From NCBI RefSeq assembly GCF_002095395.1, contig NZ_MJEI01000104.1, positions 1-64,000 of the forward strand: a DNA stretch of 64,000 bases. The letters run 5' to 3'. The DNA is from Williamsia sp. 1135. Its GTDB lineage: Bacteria; Actinomycetota; Actinomycetes; Mycobacteriales; Mycobacteriaceae. The number at the start of each line of letters is the position of its first letter. Positions within the stretch are counted from its first letter, which is position 1. Under the pieces are notes generated by a model. The model did not search any database. It had not been told where the DNA came from and saw only the letters and a program-made list of their open reading frames with translations. This document shows, one piece after another, positions 1 to 8,565 of this stretch. A program made the translations under genes and the position numbers.

Positions 1-1
1 C

Positions 2-256
2 CGTGATGGGGCGGTCCGGATCGTCGAGGAGACGGGTAAACCGATCGCCCAGGTCGCGCGCGATCTGGGGGTCAACGAGGGCACCCTGGGCAACTGGGTC
101 AACCGTGCGCGCGCCGAGCGCGGCGGCGAGGATGAGGCGAGCGGCGATAGTGCTGCCGAGCTCAAGCGGTTGCGTGCCGAGGTGGCCGAGTTGCGGATGG
201 AGCGCGATGTTTTAAAACGATCGGTGGTCCTGTGGGTGAAGGAGGCGACGAAGTGA
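2..256 (+). CDS. IS3-family transposase OrfA (N-terminus missing)
   Basis: The partial frame is open from the window edge to the TGA at 254-256. It encodes the end of an HTH_Tnp_1-type DNA-binding domain (residues reading IAQVARDLGVNEGTLGNWV) followed by a charged leucine-heptad segment (AELKRLRAEVAELRMERDVLKR) typical of the OrfA coiled coil used for multimerisation. In IS3 elements OrfA binds the terminal repeats and regulates transposition. The stop overlaps the OrfB ATG (TGATG). A -1 slippery heptamer at 211-217 leads from this frame into OrfB. The start codon lies before the window. Confidence 0.85.
   Translation, partial: RDGAVRIVEETGKPIAQVARDLGVNEGTLGNWVNRARAERGGEDEASGDSAAELKRLRAEVAELRMERDVLKRSVVLWVKEATK
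211..217 (+). other. Programmed -1 ribosomal frameshift site (TTTAAAA)
   Basis: In the OrfA frame the bases divide as T TTA AAA, the canonical X XXY YYZ slippery heptamer. A -1 slip puts the ribosome in the OrfB frame, which is open from here through 1191. This is the known way IS3 elements make the OrfAB fusion transposase. I did not identify the stimulatory downstream structure. Confidence 0.7.
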
Positions 257-1191
257 TGCTGGCCCGCTTCATCGCAGAGCAGAGGACCACCTATCGAGTG
301 CCACATACGGTCACGTGCGCGCTGCTTGGCGTGAGTATGGCGTGGTTCTACAAGTGGTTCAAGCGTTCTCAAAAGCCGGGTGCAGCAACAGGATTGCATA
401 CCGCGCGTGACTATCGGCGCGACACGGTAGACCGCGCAGTCAAGGTCAAGTTCATGACATTGCGGGGCTTGCATGGTTCCCCGCGGCTGCACGTGGACCT
501 GCGTGAGGACGGGTGGACAGTGAGCGAGAAGACGGTCGCGGATTCGATGCGCCGGCAGGGTTTGGTGGCACGCCGGATCCGTCGCCGAAACGGGCTGACC
601 CGGCAGGACAAGACGGCACCGAAGTTCCCGGATCTGGTGCGCCGGAACTTCACCGCGACGCGTCCGAACGAGAAGTGGGTCGGCGATATCACCGAGATCC
701 CGACTGCGGCCGGGAAGTTGTATCTGGCGACCGTGATCGACCTCTACAGCCGCCGATTGCTGGGTGCGGCCACCAGCGTGCATCCAGACGCACCGCTCGC
801 GTGTGCAGCAATCGAGATGGCGGTGGCCACCCGAGGCGGTAAGCAGGCCATAAGGCGTGACGAGGAGTCCGAACGGGTCATCTTCCACAGTGACCGCGGG
901 TCGACGTACACCTCCAACAAGTTCACCAAGCTGTGCCGTCGGATGGGACTCCGTCAGTCGATGGGCCGCGTCGGGTCATGCTTCGACAATGCCGCTGCCG
1001 AAGCGTTCTTCTCTTCCCTGGAGTGGGAGGTACTGTCACGCAACGATTTCGAGACTCTTGCCGGAGCCAAGGCCGGTGTGCTTGACTGGTGTTACGGCTT
1101 CTACAACCACGTCCGCCGGCACTCCACGATTGGGATGGTCAGCCCCATCGACTACGAGAACGCTGCAGTCGCGGAGCCCGAAGCCGCATAG
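256..1191 (+). CDS. IS3-family transposase OrfB (DDE integrase core)
   Basis: OrfB supplies the catalytic half of the transposase. The 311-residue protein has an N-terminal HTH_21-like region (about 30-110) and an rve integrase core. Catalytic residues are visible: D144 in GDITEIP, D213 in HSDRGSTYTS and E249 in DNAAAEAFFSSLEWE, with exactly 35 residues between the second D and the E, i.e. a DD(35)E triad. The frame is intact to a TAG stop, so the enzyme looks functional. The ATG at 256 overlaps the OrfA stop; the frame is open further upstream, which is expected because the active product is the frameshifted OrfAB. Confidence 0.92.
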   Translation: MLARFIAEQRTTYRVPHTVTCALLGVSMAWFYKWFKRSQKPGAATGLHTARDYRRDTVDRAVKVKFMTLRGLHGSPRLHVDLREDGWTVSEKTVADSMRRQGLVARRIRRRNGLTRQDKTAPKFPDLVRRNFTATRPNEKWVGDITEIPTAAGKLYLATVIDLYSRRLLGAATSVHPDAPLACAAIEMAVATRGGKQAIRRDEESERVIFHSDRGSTYTSNKFTKLCRRMGLRQSMGRVGSCFDNAAAEAFFSSLEWEVLSRNDFETLAGAKAGVLDWCYGFYNHVRRHSTIGMVSPIDYENAAVAEPEAA

Positions 1192-1222
1192 AGGAGTCCT
1201 CCACGATTTGGGGGGAACCACA

Positions 1223-2518
1223 GAGGATCTGGAATTGGGTGTCGTGTACGTGGAAGTTGTGTGGCCAGTTGTCGTCGTTGCGGATCGTCCAGACCTCGGT
1301 GGTGTCGACGGCTGAGGTGAAGTCGATACGATTCATGTCCATCCGCGCACCGTTGATCATGAACCATTGCAGGTCGAATCGGCGCTCTACGACAGCGGTG
1401 GACGGCTCCAGCCGGGCGATGGCGGCGAGCACCGTCGGTAACGCCCGAGATCTTGCGGGCTCCGGGACAGGTCGGAGCTCGAGTACGTCGAAGGAATCGG
1501 TCAGGCCGTATTCGGTTGCGGTGTCACGATCGATGTCTGGCTGATCGTCGAACGGATACGCGCGCAGCATAATCGGAGCACCGCTACCGGCCGCCACTAC
1601 GATCTCGACCCGCTCTCCGGGACTGAGCGCGATCCGAGTCAACGGCACCGCCTCGGTGAGCAGCCCGCCGTCGCTGGCGATCATCGTGAAGTCGTGGTCG
1701 CCGGAGAACCCGAGGTTGTACATTCGCCCTCCGGAGCCGTTGAGGATTCGCAGGCGCACCAGTTCGGTGCTCACCTCGAGGTGTGCTCCGGCGACCCCGT
1801 TCGTGACGATGGTGTCGCCGAGCAGGCCGGCGTCGGTCGGGTCGGACTCGTCTAGCGCGCCGGCCGCATCAAATCGGCGGTCCTGGATGATCAACGGGAT
1901 ATCGTCGACGCCGTAGGTGCTCGGCAGGTTCAAGGAATCGGCATTGTCGTCGTCGACCAGGAACATCCCTGCCAGTCCACGGTATGCATGCTTTTCGGTG
2001 GCCCCATGTGGATGGGGGTGATACCACAGCGTCGCCGCGGGCTGATTCACCGTCCACGTCGGCTCCCACCGTCCCCCTGGCATGACCATCTGGTGTGGCC
2101 CCCCGTCGAATCGAGCCGGGATGTGCACACCGTGCCAGTGCACGGTGGTCTCCTCCGGTAACGCGTTGTCGAGGGTGAACTTCACCGTTTCGCCGCGCCG
2201 GGTACGGACAGTGGGCCCAAGCACCGAACCGTTGAAGCCCCAGGTCGCGGTCTTCACGCCCGACAGCATTTCGGTGTTTCCGGCTTGCGCCCTGAGCGCG
2301 AAGTGCCGGACGCCGGCGGCATCGACGGTCGACTCGGCCAGCGGCGGAATCGGTAGCGGCCGAAGGGAACCGTCCGAGGATGCGGCCGCGACTCCGGCAG
2401 GACCGGAGCTCAAATCGAACCGACCGGAGGAGCACCCCGCCGACAGCGCGATCGGGGCAGCAGCCAAGCCCATCAGGAAAGTTCGCCGGGTCAGCGCGTT
2501 CCGGACCGATGTGTTCAC
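1223..2518 (-). pseudogene. Multicopper oxidase, 3' end removed by IS insertion
   Basis: This is a periplasmic/surface laccase-like multicopper oxidase (CumA/CueO/SufI type). I place the start at the GTG at 2518, preceded by GAGGAG; the N-terminus has a twin-arginine (RRTFLMGLAAA) and a lipobox-like LSAGC ending at C29. Copper motifs present are HWHG (127-130), WYHPHPHG (165-172) and HNFHVHD near residue 422. The reading frame then enters IS sequence and stops at 1139, adding about 28 foreign residues. The last copper motif of the family (HCHxxxHxxxGM), needed for the type 1 and trinuclear sites, is absent. The protein is therefore very probably inactive as an oxidase. Confidence 0.85.
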
Positions 2519-3247
2519 TGCACTCCTCAATTTCCGTGTGTCGACTACCTCACTGTGAGACCAATTCTTCGCGGTGCAGCCCGCGCGGGTATCCACCCAG
2601 AAGTCGCCGACCGGGCCGCAGAATTCCACCCGCCAGCCCTTGTGCCGCAACCGATCGTGTGATAGCCATCCAGTGATGTATGTGTCTGTCGGGTAGAGAG
2701 CCACACACCGGCGTCGTCGCTCGGATCCACCGAAATCCCGTTGGCGGACAACAGTCCGTTCTGGCACTGCACACGCGTCCGGCTGGCCGCGGCGATGGTT
2801 TCGATCAGGTACTCGGCTTCATTCCCTGCAGTCGAATACCTACTCGTGGTCGAGTATGTCTTCGAGAACTTGTCTGGTGGTGCGCAAATGAGTTGTCACT
2901 GCGCGGTTTATGTCCGCAGCGACACTGTTTGGTTGCGGCGTTTGCATGCAGGCTCAGCAGCACATGGGCCTCGGTGCTGGCTAGCGGTGGTGTGGCGATA
3001 TCGGGCTACCCTCGCGTTCTATAGCAGAAGAAGCCGGTTTCCAGTATTTGGACGACCTCGATGGTGCACTGCTCGATGTTCACGATCTCCGCACGCCGGA
3101 CGATCCGTTGGACCACAGAGGCTTTCGTCTGTTGCTTGAATGAACCGGACAGAAAACGAATGCAGCGTCCGCTACTGATCGAACGATACGGATGCGATGC
3201 CCGTTGGCAACGACGCATGCGGGGCATGACTGAGGCCACGGAAGGTG
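2519..3247. other. Degenerate non-coding stretch upstream of the oxidase
   Basis: No convincing gene is present in these 730 bases. Several short open frames overlap on both strands without start context or recognisable domains. One stretch on the + strand, open from 2985 to a TGA at 3141-3143, has protein-like content (residues reading AEEAGFQYLDDLDGALLDVH), and could be the tail of a lost gene, but I cannot name it. An imperfect inverted repeat (ACTCG TGGT CGAGT) lies near 2845. The region looks like eroded DNA beside the IS. Confidence 0.4.
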
Positions 3248-3400
3248 CTAGGACTCAGGCGGATAGCGACCTAGTTGAGCGAGCACTTCCAGGAGTAACC
3301 GAGCGCCCCTGACACCCATTGCGTAGTGGTCGACAGCGACGGTGGTCAGCGGGGGTAGACCAGGTCGTTGAAGCCGACGATTGCGGTGCAGTCGGCCGCT
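3248..3400 (-). pseudogene. Remnant of a LacI-family regulator (C-terminal piece, frameshifted)
   Basis: On the minus strand two adjacent frames together resemble the end of a LacI/GalR sugar-binding domain. One reads CTAIVGFNDLVYPR, like the VVGFDD segment of the family. The other reads LTTVAVDHYAMGVRGARLLL and continues to PPES and a TAG at 3248-3250, like the PPLTTVxxPxxxMGxxAxxLL tail. The segment between them is missing and the frame changes, and there is no DNA-binding domain upstream. It is a decayed fragment, not a gene. Confidence 0.5.
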
Positions 3401-3456
3401 GAGGACTAGATCGTCCTACCTGCCGAGCTCTTGCGTTGGGCGGACCGGGCCAGGGT

Positions 3457-4218
3457 TTAGAACTTGACGGCAAGATCTTGCCGCGCGAGTCGGCGCACGC
3501 CCCAGAAATAGGTCACGAGCGGCATCGTGCACCAAAGGAGGTTTAGTAAGACGAACTTGATCCACATCTCGGCGGGGCTTGCAACGTTGGCCATATCGTT
3601 GGCTATCTCAACGCCGAAGTACACCGCGGGCAGGGTTACCTCGACGATCATCCCTCCCATGATGAGCGACAACTGGGTGCTGGTGAACCGCTTGCCGTTC
3701 CTGAAAAACCGTACAAGCGCATACAATTCGAATGCACCCACGAAAACCGCGACCCATTCCAGGGTGATGACGAGAGGGTCGCCATTGAGGTACCGCGCGT
3801 CGCCGCCGAGGAGGATGGGCGACCACATGTAGGTCCACAGAGACTCGTTGAGCACCCCTTCCTTGATCTGGTCGTAGAAGAACAGCCAGGGCAGTTCCCA
3901 GATGAAACGCGGGGTGAGCGCGATGAAGACCCAGACGATGATCATGGAACCCAGGCGCTCGGACCTGGTTCGGTCACGTTGACCTGGCAGGGGCATCCAA
4001 GGCAGCGCGAGCGCAGTTATGAACGCGCCGATGACGAGGATGACCAGAGTCGTGGATGTGATCGTCTGCGACACCCCGACGCGTGTCTCGAAAAACCAGA
4101 AGATCGGCTGGATGGCGAAGAAGAAGGCGACCACGCCGAACAGCGCCTTCTGCAGGGATGAAAATCCTGACTTCACCGGAGAATGGTCATCCCTGGTGGG
4201 GGTCGATCTGGTCATCGA
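3457..4218 (-). CDS. Polytopic membrane protein, EXPERA/EBP-like (tentative)
   Basis: The product has about six hydrophobic helices, beginning with FGVVAFFFAIQPIFWFF and TLVILVIGAFITALALPW and ending with VLLNLLWCTMPLVTYFWGV. Conserved-looking polar and aromatic residues (FIWELPWLFFYD, LEWVAVFVGAFELYALVRF) sit in the membrane, which reminded me of the emopamil-binding (EXPERA) fold; that assignment is weak. I prefer the ATG at 4218, preceded by GGAG, to the ATG at 4260. The gene is divergent from a MarR regulator 106 bases away, which probably controls it. The AT-rich gap near 4247-4270 has the symmetric pieces GTTAAC and ATTAAT, a possible operator. Function unknown. Confidence 0.6.
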   Translation of the reverse strand, partial: SMTRSTPTRDDHSPVKSGFSSLQKALFGVVAFFFAIQPIFWFFETRVGVSQTITSTTLVILVIGAFITALALPWMPLPGQRDRTRSERLGSMIIVWVFIALTPRFIWELPWLFFYDQIKEGVLNESLWTYMWSPILLGGDARYLNGDPLVITLEWVAVFVGAFELYALVRFFRNGKRFTSTQLSLIMGGMIVEVTLPAVYFGVEIANDMANVASPAEMWIKFVLLNLLWCTMPLVTYFWGVRRLARQDLAVKF

Positions 4219-4324
4219 ACGCTCCATTGGTGTCGGCCCACAGGCCATAGTTAACTTCATTAATCATTTTGTGGCTTCACCATAACCGGCTCGGGAGTCG
4301 TCGGTCTACACTTTGCTCAGACCA

Positions 4325-4807
4325 ATGACTAACGACGATGACGTAGATGCGCTCGAACACGCGGTCACGGCTGCGATGCTGCGTGTATTCGACAAAGTTC
4401 AGCGAACCCGCAAGCTGACAAGGGATTACGGCACGGGAGACCGTCTGACGATGGTCGAAGCCGAAGTGTGTCACCTCGTAGCGTCCGTTGAGGAGATCTC
4501 TCCCAGCGACCTCGCTGACCGGATCGGCGTCAGCCGGCCGGCAGTGTCGCAAGCCTTGAAGAGGATGCGCGCTCATGGCTTGGTTACCGTGGAACAACTA
4601 CCCGACAACGCCAAAGCTCGCACCGTGCAGGTGACTGACACGGGTCAGATCGTTGCCAGCGGTGTAGGCGAAATGCACCGGCAGATGGCTGAGGCGGTCT
4701 ATGCCGGCGCCGGGAACAACCTAGACGCCTTCCTCGCACTCTTCACCAGACTCGACACATTCTTCGCTCGCGTCATTGAGGACTCATCCCAAGACGAGAT
4801 CGACTAG
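4325..4807 (+). CDS. MarR-family transcriptional regulator
   Basis: This 160-residue protein has the MarR winged-helix layout: N-terminal dimer helix, a helix-turn-helix (SPSDLADRIGVSRPAVSQAL), a wing (VTVEQLPDNAKARTVQVTD) and C-terminal dimerisation helices. I use the ATG at 4325; an in-frame TTG at 4313 is less likely. It is transcribed away from the membrane protein ending at 3457, so the shared intergenic region is the expected binding site. Ligand unknown. Downstream, 4808-5014 has no gene. Confidence 0.85.
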   Translation: MTNDDDVDALEHAVTAAMLRVFDKVQRTRKLTRDYGTGDRLTMVEAEVCHLVASVEEISPSDLADRIGVSRPAVSQALKRMRAHGLVTVEQLPDNAKARTVQVTDTGQIVASGVGEMHRQMAEAVYAGAGNNLDAFLALFTRLDTFFARVIEDSSQDEID

Positions 4808-5014
4808 GTTCGTCTCTGGCGTCAGCCCCTCCGAAGCGGAATCGACCGTCGAACCTCGAGCAGCGCAAGAGCTGGTTAGCGCTTCGTTGCGTCACTGGTG
4901 ACGAAAATGGTTGAAGCGCAACCTTTTATGCCGATAACTAGGTTTCGTCGGGTAGAGTCGGGCCGTGGGAAGGCTGCGCGGGAATTTAGGCTACTACGGC
5001 GGCCCAGGGGGTGA

Positions 5015-5494
5015 TTAGAGCGACGTTCTGCTGGCGGACGGGTCGGCGAGTATCTGTTCGACCAGGATGTCGGCGTGGCCCGCGTGCCGTGCGAGCTCTT
5101 CGATCATGTGAAGACCTATCCAGCGGAAGGTCACTTCGCCGCGTCGGTAGTGAACGAATCGGTCGGTCGGGTCAGGCCCTTGCGCGATGCGTCGGGATCG
5201 TTCAGCCACAGCTGCGAACTCCGCGATCACGTCTGCGAGCGTCTGATCGGGATCCACCAGCCAGCTGCGGTCGTCGCCAGTTGCGTATCCGTCGCACTCG
5301 GCTTCGGCAAGGCCCGCGACGGTGCGTTGGAACCAGACCCGCTCGGCCGCGGCGCAGTGCTTGACAAGTGCAATCGGGGTGGTCAGCGAGGGTACCAAGC
5401 GGGATCGGCTCTGAGCATCCGTCAAGCGAGCCACGGAGTCGATCAGGGCCGTGCGGTTCGCATCGAGGACAGCGGCGAGCTCTTCGTCAATCAT
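5015..5494 (-). CDS. DinB / DUF664 family protein (mycothiol-dependent enzyme fold)
   Basis: The 159-residue protein matches the four-helix DinB-like fold of the DUF664/mycothiol-transferase group. Metal-ligand-type histidines are visible in ALVKHCAAAERVWFQR (about residue 46) and HMIEELARHAGHADILVEQ (about 129-141), the pattern used to bind a divalent metal in this superfamily. Related actinobacterial enzymes act on mycothiol adducts, but the substrate here is unknown. The gene stands alone. Confidence 0.75.
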   Translation of the reverse strand: MIDEELAAVLDANRTALIDSVARLTDAQSRSRLVPSLTTPIALVKHCAAAERVWFQRTVAGLAEAECDGYATGDDRSWLVDPDQTLADVIAEFAAVAERSRRIAQGPDPTDRFVHYRRGEVTFRWIGLHMIEELARHAGHADILVEQILADPSASRTSL

Positions 5495-5802
5495 TGTCAG
5501 ATTCTATGGCCATAGGTCGGCAAGCAACGAGCGCTGGAGCTTGCCTGGAGCTATATCCCTTGGACGTGTGCGACCCGAGATTCGAGTTACGTTCCGACAC
5601 TGGTGGCGAAACAGGTTGCAGCACAATGGGTTACGCCGACAGTCGGTAATTATGTCGCTTCAACGCGTCTGGGGTGCTTGGGCATGCCAAGAAATACCGC
5701 TGGAACAACCTGTTACAACTATCTCTGTGTGACTGACAACTCTAGTTGCCTACGGCAAGGCGCTTGGGCCGTTTCAATTCGCACTCACCACGCAGACGTC
5801 GT
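5495..5802. other. Intergenic region, no gene seen
   Basis: Between the DinB gene start and the stop of the response regulator I see no start-plus-RBS, tRNA or strong hairpin. Overlapping + strand frames here are antisense to or outside the real genes and have no recognisable product. Confidence 0.5.
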
Positions 5803-6447
5803 TCAGGATCTGAGGTGGGCGAGCACGGCAAGGACCCGCCGATGGCCGGTGTCAGACGTGGCCAGTCCGAGCTTGGCGAAGATGTTGCCGATGTGCTTGC
5901 TCACGGCTGTGTCGCTGACCACCAGTTTGCGCGCGATGTCGGCGTTGCCGAGTCCTTCGGCCATCAGCCGAAGCACCTCCGATTCGCGAGGAGTCAACGA
6001 CCGGATGGGGTCGTCGGCGCGGCGTCGGCTCATCAACTGCGACACCACTTCCGGGTCCATCACGGTGCCGCCGGCCACCACTCGTTCGAGTGCGTCGACG
6101 AACTCTTCGACCTTGCCCACCCTCTCCTTGAGGAGGTACCCGACACCGGCCGCACTGCCTGCCAGGAGTTCTCCGGCGTATCGGTCCTCCACATAGGCAG
6201 ACAGGACCAGTACCGGGAAGTTCGGGATGCGCCGGCGCGCCTCGATGGCCGCTTTGAGTCCTTCGTTGGTGAAGGTCGGCGGCATGCGCACGTCGAGTAC
6301 CGCACCGTCGGGCGGGTCGGCATCGAACGACGTCAGGAATTGCTCGGCGTCGGCGACCGCGCCAGTCACTTCGATGCCGACACTGCGCAGCAGCAGCGCC
6401 AGGCCCTCACGCAGCAGGGCGTCGTCCTCGGCGATCAGAATCCGCAC
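5803..6447 (-). CDS. NarL/FixJ-family response regulator
   Basis: This 214-residue two-component regulator has a receiver domain at the N-terminus (acidic pair in AEDDALLREGL, phospho-acceptor D in GAVLDVRMPP) and a LuxR-type helix-turn-helix at the C-terminus (LTPRESEVLRLMAEGLGNAD ... VVSDTAVSKHIGNIFAKLGL). Its start lies inside the 3' end of the upstream kinase gene (13-base overlap), so the two are translationally coupled. The divergent ABC exporter at 7795 is the obvious candidate target; this is inferred from position. Confidence 0.92.
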   Translation of the reverse strand: MRILIAEDDALLREGLALLLRSVGIEVTGAVADAEQFLTSFDADPPDGAVLDVRMPPTFTNEGLKAAIEARRRIPNFPVLVLSAYVEDRYAGELLAGSAAGVGYLLKERVGKVEEFVDALERVVAGGTVMDPEVVSQLMSRRRADDPIRSLTPRESEVLRLMAEGLGNADIARKLVVSDTAVSKHIGNIFAKLGLATSDTGHRRVLAVLAHLRS

Positions 6448-7685
6448 GGTAGCTCCACTTCGAGTGTCGTCGGCCCGCCAAGTGGGCTGTCCAGGGTCAT
6501 CGTTCCCTCGAATGCTGCCACCCGCCGGCGGATACCCCTCACACCGCTGCCCGCCGATTCGTCGGCTCCTCCGCGGCCATCGTCGACGACTTCGATGATC
6601 ATCGTGCTGCCCGTCGGCCCGCTGCGCGTGCTGATGGTCAGGTGCACGGTGTCCGCACCACTGTGTTTGACCACATTCGTCAAGGCCTCGGCCACCACGA
6701 AATACGCGGCGGCCTCGACTGCGGCGGGCGCACGATGCAGGTTGCGCACGTCGAGGATGCAGGTCACGGTGGAGCGTCCGGCCAGGGCGGCGACCGCACC
6801 TTCGAGACCGAGTTCATCGAGGATCGGCGGATAGATGTCGTGCACCAGGGTGCGCAGCTCCGACAAGGCATCGGATGCGGCATCCTGGGCCCGAAGAAGC
6901 TGGGGCAGTGCCTGATCCGGATCCACGCGCAATGATCTCTCGGCCAGTCCCAACATCATCACCACGGCCACCAATCGGTTCTGGGCACCGTCATGCAGAT
7001 CGCGCTCGATTCGCCGTAACTCCGCCGAGTGGGCATCGAGCGCGGCTGCCCGGCTCGCGGTCAGCGCCGAAACCCGCTGCGACAACTCCGTTTCGCGTGT
7101 CGGAGCCAACAAGGTGGTCGCCAGGGCCGCGATGGCGCGGGCCATCGCGGGGATCAACCACCACGCGATGCCCGCGTACGCCGCAGCGATCAGCGGCATC
7201 GTCGCGGCCAGCGGCCACGACGTGACGAGGTAGATGTTGCCGACCGGCTCGTCCTCTGGCATGGCCCACCAATATGCCGGGATCACCAACGAATTGACCG
7301 CAGCCAGCGGAAGGACCACTGCCACGAACCCCGCAACGAGGGCCGTGAAGCCGTGAACAGTTACCCAGGCGAAGTCGCGGCGGACAGACCGAGACGCGAG
7401 CAACGTCCGCACGTCGGCGAAACCCGGCTGGTCGGCCAACGGCGGATAGCGGTCAACGATCACCGCACCCGTATAGGTCCCGGTGCGTCGGCGTGCCTCG
7501 CCGGCCCAGAACCGCAGCATTCGCACATAGGGCGGGACCAGCAACCACCCGACGACCAGGATGAGCAGTGCAGCAATGAGCAGCCCGGCGACGACGAAAG
7601 CCAACGACACGACGGCGGCTGCACCTTCGACCATCAAGAAACGGCACGCCCGCCACCATGTCGCGACCCGCGCGCTGCGTTTCAT
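6435..7685 (-). CDS. Sensor histidine kinase (HisKA_3 type)
   Basis: The N-terminal half has several membrane segments (VEGAAAVVSLAFVVAGLLIA, a hydrophobic pair around FVAVVLPLAAVNSLVIPAYW, and another around LAATMPLIAAAYAGIAWWLI). Then come a dimerisation/phospho-acceptor helix (RRIERDLHDGAQNRLVAVV, H in DLHDG) and a HATPase_c domain with EALTNVVKHSGADTV and a GRGGADESAGSGVRGI glycine box. Start chosen at the ATG at 7685 (MKRSARVATWW); an ATG at 7703 is also possible. It forms an operon with the response regulator. The sensed signal cannot be read from the sequence. Confidence 0.9.
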   Translation of the reverse strand: MKRSARVATWWRACRFLMVEGAAAVVSLAFVVAGLLIAALLILVVGWLLVPPYVRMLRFWAGEARRRTGTYTGAVIVDRYPPLADQPGFADVRTLLASRSVRRDFAWVTVHGFTALVAGFVAVVLPLAAVNSLVIPAYWWAMPEDEPVGNIYLVTSWPLAATMPLIAAAYAGIAWWLIPAMARAIAALATTLLAPTRETELSQRVSALTASRAAALDAHSAELRRIERDLHDGAQNRLVAVVMMLGLAERSLRVDPDQALPQLLRAQDAASDALSELRTLVHDIYPPILDELGLEGAVAALAGRSTVTCILDVRNLHRAPAAVEAAAYFVVAEALTNVVKHSGADTVHLTISTRSGPTGSTMIIEVVDDGRGGADESAGSGVRGIRRRVAAFEGTMTLDSPLGGPTTLEVELPCGF

Positions 7686-7794
7686 CACACCAGGATGCCG
7701 CAACGTTGCCGCATTGACGGTATAGCTGGCTACACCTTTGGTCCGGTGGTCAGCGGGATGGTCCGTACGTCCGGCAGTTCATAGCGTTGCTGTC

Positions 7795-8565
7795 ATGACT
7801 TCCTTCGCTCCAGTGCATCCTCCGCAAGCCCCGGTGTCGCAACCGGCGCTCCGTCTCGACAACGTCACGAAGTCCTATGGGGCGGGGAGTGCTCGGGTCA
7901 CCGCGCTCGACGCCGTCAGTCTCGCCCTTCCGGCGCAGGGCTTCACCGCGATCATGGGTCCCTCCGGCTCAGGAAAAAGCACCTTCCTGCACTGTGCTGC
8001 CGGGCTCGACCAACCCACGAGCGGTGCGGTGTGGATGGGCGACACGGAGATCAGCGCACTCAAGCCGAAGGCGCGGACGATGTTTCGGCGCGACCACGTG
8101 GGGTTTGTCTTCCAGGCCTACAACCTGATGTCGTCACTGACGGTCGAACAGAACGTGACGCTGCCCCTGCTGCTGGCCGGGCGCACAGCCGATCGCGGTC
8201 ACGTCGGGCAGATCCTCGAGTCGGTGGGCCTGTCACGCATGAACCGGCGCCGGCCCGCCGAACTCTCTGGCGGACAGCAACAACGCGTTGCCATCGCTCG
8301 GGCTCTGGTCACCCGCCCCGGGGTCATCTTCGCCGACGAACCGACCGGTGCGCTCGACAGCCGTACCGGCCAGCAGATCCTCCTTCTCCTGCGCGACGCC
8401 TCGAGGGAGCTCGGACAGACCGTGGTGATGGTGACGCACGATCCGATTGCTGCCGCCCGGGCCGACCGCGTTTTGTTCCTCGCCGGCGGACACTTTGCCG
8501 GTCATCTGGACGCTCCTACTGCCGGGGCCATCGAGAAGTCGCTGACCGACCTCGGGCAGTGGTGA
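7795..8565 (+). CDS. ABC transporter ATP-binding protein (MacB/LolD type)
   Basis: This is the ATPase subunit of an FtsX-type exporter. It shows Walker A (GPSGSGKST), Q-loop (FVFQAYNLM), signature (LSGGQQQRVAIARAL), Walker B (VIFADEPTGALD) and the switch histidine (VMVTHD). The ATG at 7795 gives 256 residues, in line with family length; the frame extends upstream without support. Its TGA overlaps the permease start. The exporter is divergent from the two-component genes at 5803-7685, an arrangement common for antibiotic- or envelope-stress-responsive exporters; that link is inferred. Confidence 0.93.
   Translation: MTSFAPVHPPQAPVSQPALRLDNVTKSYGAGSARVTALDAVSLALPAQGFTAIMGPSGSGKSTFLHCAAGLDQPTSGAVWMGDTEISALKPKARTMFRRDHVGFVFQAYNLMSSLTVEQNVTLPLLLAGRTADRGHVGQILESVGLSRMNRRRPAELSGGQQQRVAIARALVTRPGVIFADEPTGALDSRTGQQILLLLRDASRELGQTVVMVTHDPIAAARADRVLFLAGGHFAGHLDAPTAGAIEKSLTDLGQW

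Larger units (their letters stand above)
1..1222 (+). mobile_element. IS3-family insertion sequence, left end outside window
   Basis: The element comprises OrfA (cut by the window start) and OrfB on the + strand, with the 3' boundary placed where the flanking multicopper oxidase reading frame (minus strand) stops making sense. That frame is good down to the residues FQIL (1231-1223) and then runs into sequence just after OrfB. The right end is probably the stretch from the OrfB stop to the CA dinucleotides at 1219-1222, fitting the TG...CA ends of IS3 elements, but the left inverted repeat is not in the window, so the exact terminus and any target duplication cannot be checked. Confidence 0.85.

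Noticed and set aside
2519-2767. N-terminal extension of the multicopper oxidase to an ATG at 2767
   Set aside because: The extra 83 residues show no domain, while the GTG at 2518 has a GAGGAG RBS and starts a good Tat/lipoprotein signal.
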